A DNA stretch of 8,618 nucleotides from Candidatus Cloacimonadota bacterium (lineage in GTDB: Bacteria > Muiribacteriota > UBA6191 > JACPRK01): assembly GCA_021772705.1 (NCBI GenBank), contig JAJFLN010000209.1, forward strand, positions 1-8,618, given 5' to 3'. The notes beneath the pieces were generated by a model. That model was not told the origin of the DNA. It did not search any database and worked only from the letters and a program-made list of their open reading frames with translations. Shown here piece after piece: positions 7,213 through 8,618 of this stretch; position 1 is the first letter of the stretch, and each line of letters begins with the position of its first letter. Made by a program: the position numbers and the translations under genes.

Positions 7213-8198
7213 TGTCCGTAGAGCGCCTGAAATGCGACGTGGGAACGAATCTCCCCCAGGAGACCGCGAATCGCCCGGCCCGTCAGGGCCAGAGCTGGCC
7301 GGGTCGCCTCGATGATCCGGTTCCGTGCCTCGACGGGCTCGAGCTGATCCTGGTCGGCCTCGGTGGCGGGCACGTCAACGGGAGCCATGAATCTGCGATC
7401 GAAGAAGTCGATACAGGCCTTGAACAGCTTCGCCGAGTGCTTGTGGGAAAGGCGGGCCACCTTTCGAACTGCCGAGGCGGGAGACTCGAAGTCCTCGCTG
7501 TCGGTGCCCTTCAGGGGCTTCAAGAGGTCCAGCTCGTCCCGGAGCATCCGGACGGCGACCCAGAGCTCGTAGGCCAGGTGGTAGTTCTTGGTCACCTTGG
7601 TGGTTCCCTCGATCGGCTTGCGAATGACGACGAATCGGCGAGACGTCTGGGTGGAGTGAAACGGCTGCCCCACATCCTCGAGGTAGTGGAGGGCACAGGA
7701 GAGGTAACGGAACCCCCAGTAGGGGTCCTTGCGGTCGAAGGCCTCCAGTGACTTGTCGTACCAGAGCTGTGAACGATCCGGTGCGGCGCCCATCTCGATA
7801 CCCGGGACGGGCAGGTGGACCGTCCATCCGGGATAGAACATGTGGAAGTAGCCTCGGCTGCTCAGGCCCTTGTAGCCGCCCATGAACTTCTGTTGCCAAG
7901 AGACGTTGAGCTCCTGGTCGGGTCCCTCATCGGGCTCCATGGCGTAGAGCTCCAGGATCTTCCGGGCAGGCAGCAGATCACCGGGCTTCTCCTCCCGGAA
8001 GGGAAACTTGTAGTCCTGACGGATACCTACGATGGTGTCCTTCCAGGGCGTCACCTTCACGGGCGGGATCTGATCGAGCCACTCCACTTCCTGGATGGCG
8101 ACGCGGGTGATGAGGCCATGCCCGTCCCAAGCCGCCGCCGGTCGACCGGAGGTCAGTAGGCTGGCAATCAACAAGCAACAAAGAGTCAGTCGGTTCAT
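7206..8198 (-). CDS. Secreted zinc-dependent phospholipase C / S1-P1 nuclease-fold protein
   Basis: 330 residues from the ATG at 8198. Residues 1-23 form a signal peptide (MNR, hydrophobic core, RPAAA) with likely cleavage before Trp24. In this fold the mature protein starts with Trp, whose amino group binds zinc. The other ligands appear in order: His27 (WDGHGLIT), Asp62 (RQDYKF), His119 (GYFHMFYP), His171 and Asp175 (ALHYLEDVGQPFH), His181, then His207 and Glu211 (HLAYE). This matches the three-zinc site of bacterial phospholipase C and S1/P1 nucleases, so it is probably an active exported phosphodiesterase or phosphatase; the substrate is unknown. An in-frame upstream extension to a TTG at 8270 exists but would bury the signal peptide, so I prefer 8198. 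No Shine-Dalgarno is seen. It looks monocistronic: 187 bp separate it from hutU, and a gene fragment lies upstream. Confidence 0.82.
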   Translation of the reverse strand: MNRLTLCCLLIASLLTSGRPAAAWDGHGLITRVAIQEVEWLDQIPPVKVTPWKDTIVGIRQDYKFPFREEKPGDLLPARKILELYAMEPDEGPDQELNVSWQQKFMGGYKGLSSRGYFHMFYPGWTVHLPVPGIEMGAAPDRSQLWYDKSLEAFDRKDPYWGFRYLSCALHYLEDVGQPFHSTQTSRRFVVIRKPIEGTTKVTKNYHLAYELWVAVRMLRDELDLLKPLKGTDSEDFESPASAVRKVARLSHKHSAKLFKACIDFFDRRFMAPVDVPATEADQDQLEPVEARNRIIEATRPALALTGRAIRGLLGEIRSHVAFQALYGQE

Positions 8199-8207
8199 AG
8201 GGGCTGC

Positions 8208-8216
8208 ATTGTAGCA
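8208..8216 (-). promoter_or_regulatory. Possible extended -10 promoter, giving a near-leaderless mRNA
   Basis: TGCTACAAT on the minus strand matches an extended -10 box (TGnTATAAT) except for one base. It ends only 9 nt before the ATG at 8198, so transcription would begin within a few bases of the start codon. That fits the absence of a Shine-Dalgarno. The -35 position holds only a poor match and lies inside the palindrome 8223-8245. Confidence 0.4.
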
Positions 8217-8222
8217 GAACTG

Positions 8223-8245
8223 ACCTCCCGGTGAAACCGGGAAGT
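8223..8245. promoter_or_regulatory. Operator-like palindrome upstream of the secreted-enzyme gene
   Basis: Ten-base arms with one mismatch around a 3-nt centre; the inner core is CCCGGT-TTC-ACCGGG on the minus strand. It lies just upstream of the putative -10 box and covers the -35 position. That is where a repressor or an activator that replaces the -35 contact would bind. The symmetry is seen; the function is inferred. Confidence 0.4.
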
Positions 8246-8253
8246 GATTTGGG

Positions 8254-8276
8254 GGGTGCATGTCACCCAAGGGGTG
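8254..8276. repeat. Three alternating inverted-repeat arms (GGGTG / CACCC / GGGTG)
   Basis: GGGTG (8254-8258), CACCC (8264-8268) and GGGTG (8272-8276) follow each other. The middle arm can pair with either neighbour, so two hairpins exclude each other. The stems are only 5 bp and there is no T-run. It may mark the end of the transcript from the right or be chance in G-rich DNA. Confidence 0.3.
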
Positions 8277-8302
8277 GTTTCTGCTGCGATGACTCGGGGG
8301 GT

Positions 8303-8338
8303 TACACAGAGCCCCCAGAGCTCGCAGAGGTCACGGAG
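8303..8338 (-). repeat. Four tandem 9-bp units, consensus CTCYGNGNN
   Basis: Read on the minus strand, the units are CTCCGTGAC, CTCTGCGAG, CTCTGGGGG and CTCTGTGTA, joined without gaps. The period is exactly 9 bp, and the CTC-G-G framework is kept while the other positions vary. Because 9 is a multiple of 3, the run stays in frame with the GIY-YIG fragment and encodes its last residues before TAA. Similar 'CTCTGTG' phrases occur in intergenic DNA of many unrelated bacteria; that is recollection, not a search result. Confidence 0.55.
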
Positions 8339-8383
8339 GTCCTTTTGGAAGAAATCGTACTTAATGCGTCAAACCGGAGATCA

Positions 8384-8469
8384 GGGGACACACTACTGGA
8401 CCCGAACTCCGAGAGGTCACCCGAACCAGCTGGTTCGCCTGGCGTGTTCGGGTCCAGTCGTGTGTCCCC
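8384..8469. repeat. 86-bp REP/REPIN-like or MITE-like palindrome
   Basis: Arms of 24 bp (8384-8407 and 8446-8469) begin with GGGGACACAC and continue ACTGGACCCGAAC. They match in 23 of 24 positions; the one mismatch is T8394 against C8459. The 38-bp centre contains a second, perfect 16-bp palindrome, CGAACCAGCTGGTTCG (8422-8437). The GGGGACAC ends recall REP elements moved by Y1 (RAYT) transposases. No transposase is present and no clear target-site duplication is seen, apart from a weak GATC near each edge. It sits at the point where the GIY-YIG gene loses homology. Confidence 0.75.
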
Positions 8470-8618
8470 GGATCCCCCACAACTGTAGGCGAGACGAATC
8501 GGCTTCCTCGTGGCCGTATAGCCGCCGCTCGTTCCAGCTTCGTGCTGGGCAAGGCGCGTTGGAAGGTCGTCCGTGTGACCCACGTAGTAGGAGCCATCGG
8601 AACACTCGAGGATGTACA

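Larger units (their letters stand above)
8302..8618 (-). pseudogene. GIY-YIG nuclease-domain gene, truncated; 5' end outside window
   Basis: The frame enters from the right edge as YILECSDGSYYVGHTDDL, then RLAQHEAGTSGGYTATRKP and IRLAYS. This is the N-terminal half of a small single-domain GIY-YIG nuclease (YhbQ/UPF0213-like, normally 80-100 residues), with the paired tyrosines and the Arg of T-R-L. In intact members, a helix of the type 'E..RRE..IK' carrying the catalytic Glu comes next. Here homology stops around 8475-8480, just before the 86-bp palindrome at 8384-8469. The frame reads through the palindrome and the 9-bp repeats without a stop and ends in TAA at 8302-8304. That gives a Gly/Ser/Pro-rich tail unlike the family. 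No frame after the palindrome restores the missing helix, so the end appears deleted, not merely interrupted. A product would probably be inactive. Confidence 0.75.

Noticed and set aside
8199..8270. Longer N-terminus for the secreted enzyme from TTG at 8270 or ATG at 8261
   Set aside because: It would place about 20-24 polar and proline-rich residues before a textbook signal peptide, has no ribosome binding site, and would overlap the palindrome and promoter-like box.
8384..8469. Palindrome as an intrinsic terminator or CRISPR-type repeat
   Set aside because: No T-run follows on either strand, the element is too long and nested for a simple terminator, and there is no array of spaced repeats.

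Overview
The window looks like ordinary chromosomal DNA from a GC-rich, free-living bacterium. The codons favour G or C in third position, and that leaves long open shadow frames on the opposite strand. All genes I can support lie on the minus strand. The lineage cannot be fixed from sequence alone. A histidine-utilisation pair, a full-length DnaE1-type polymerase, REP-like palindromes and a short '9-bp' repeat would suit an uncultured Acidobacteriota-like or similar deep-branching phylum, but this is a weak inference.

In transcription order (right to left): (1) 8302-8618, a GIY-YIG nuclease gene fragment, cut by the window edge at its 5' end. It loses its homology where an 86-bp near-perfect palindrome (8384-8469) begins, and its reading frame ends in four tandem 9-bp units (8303-8338). 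(2) 8199-8301, a short intergenic stretch with overlapping inverted repeats and a possible promoter with an operator-like palindrome. (3) 7206-8198, a secreted protein of the zinc-dependent phospholipase C / S1-P1 nuclease fold. (4) 7019-7205, an intergenic region with a direct repeat, a strong hairpin and a possible hut promoter. (5) 530-7018 and on to the left edge, a tightly packed run of hutU, hutI, dnaE and a hisD-like gene. Gaps are 12 bp and 18 bp, and then there is a 4-bp GTGA overlap.

HutU and HutI are consecutive steps of histidine breakdown (urocanate to imidazolone propionate to formiminoglutamate). The histidine ammonia-lyase (hutH) and the last step are not in the window. The run then joins an essential replication gene, dnaE, whose start has no visible ribosome binding site. 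It ends with a divergent histidinol-dehydrogenase-family gene that is translationally coupled to dnaE.

I found no convincing wholly new defence or mobile system. The items most worth a second look are the palindrome-truncated GIY-YIG gene with its 9-bp repeats, the unusual hut-dnaE-hisD arrangement with the atypical HisD, and the secreted metalloenzyme with its own putative operator.
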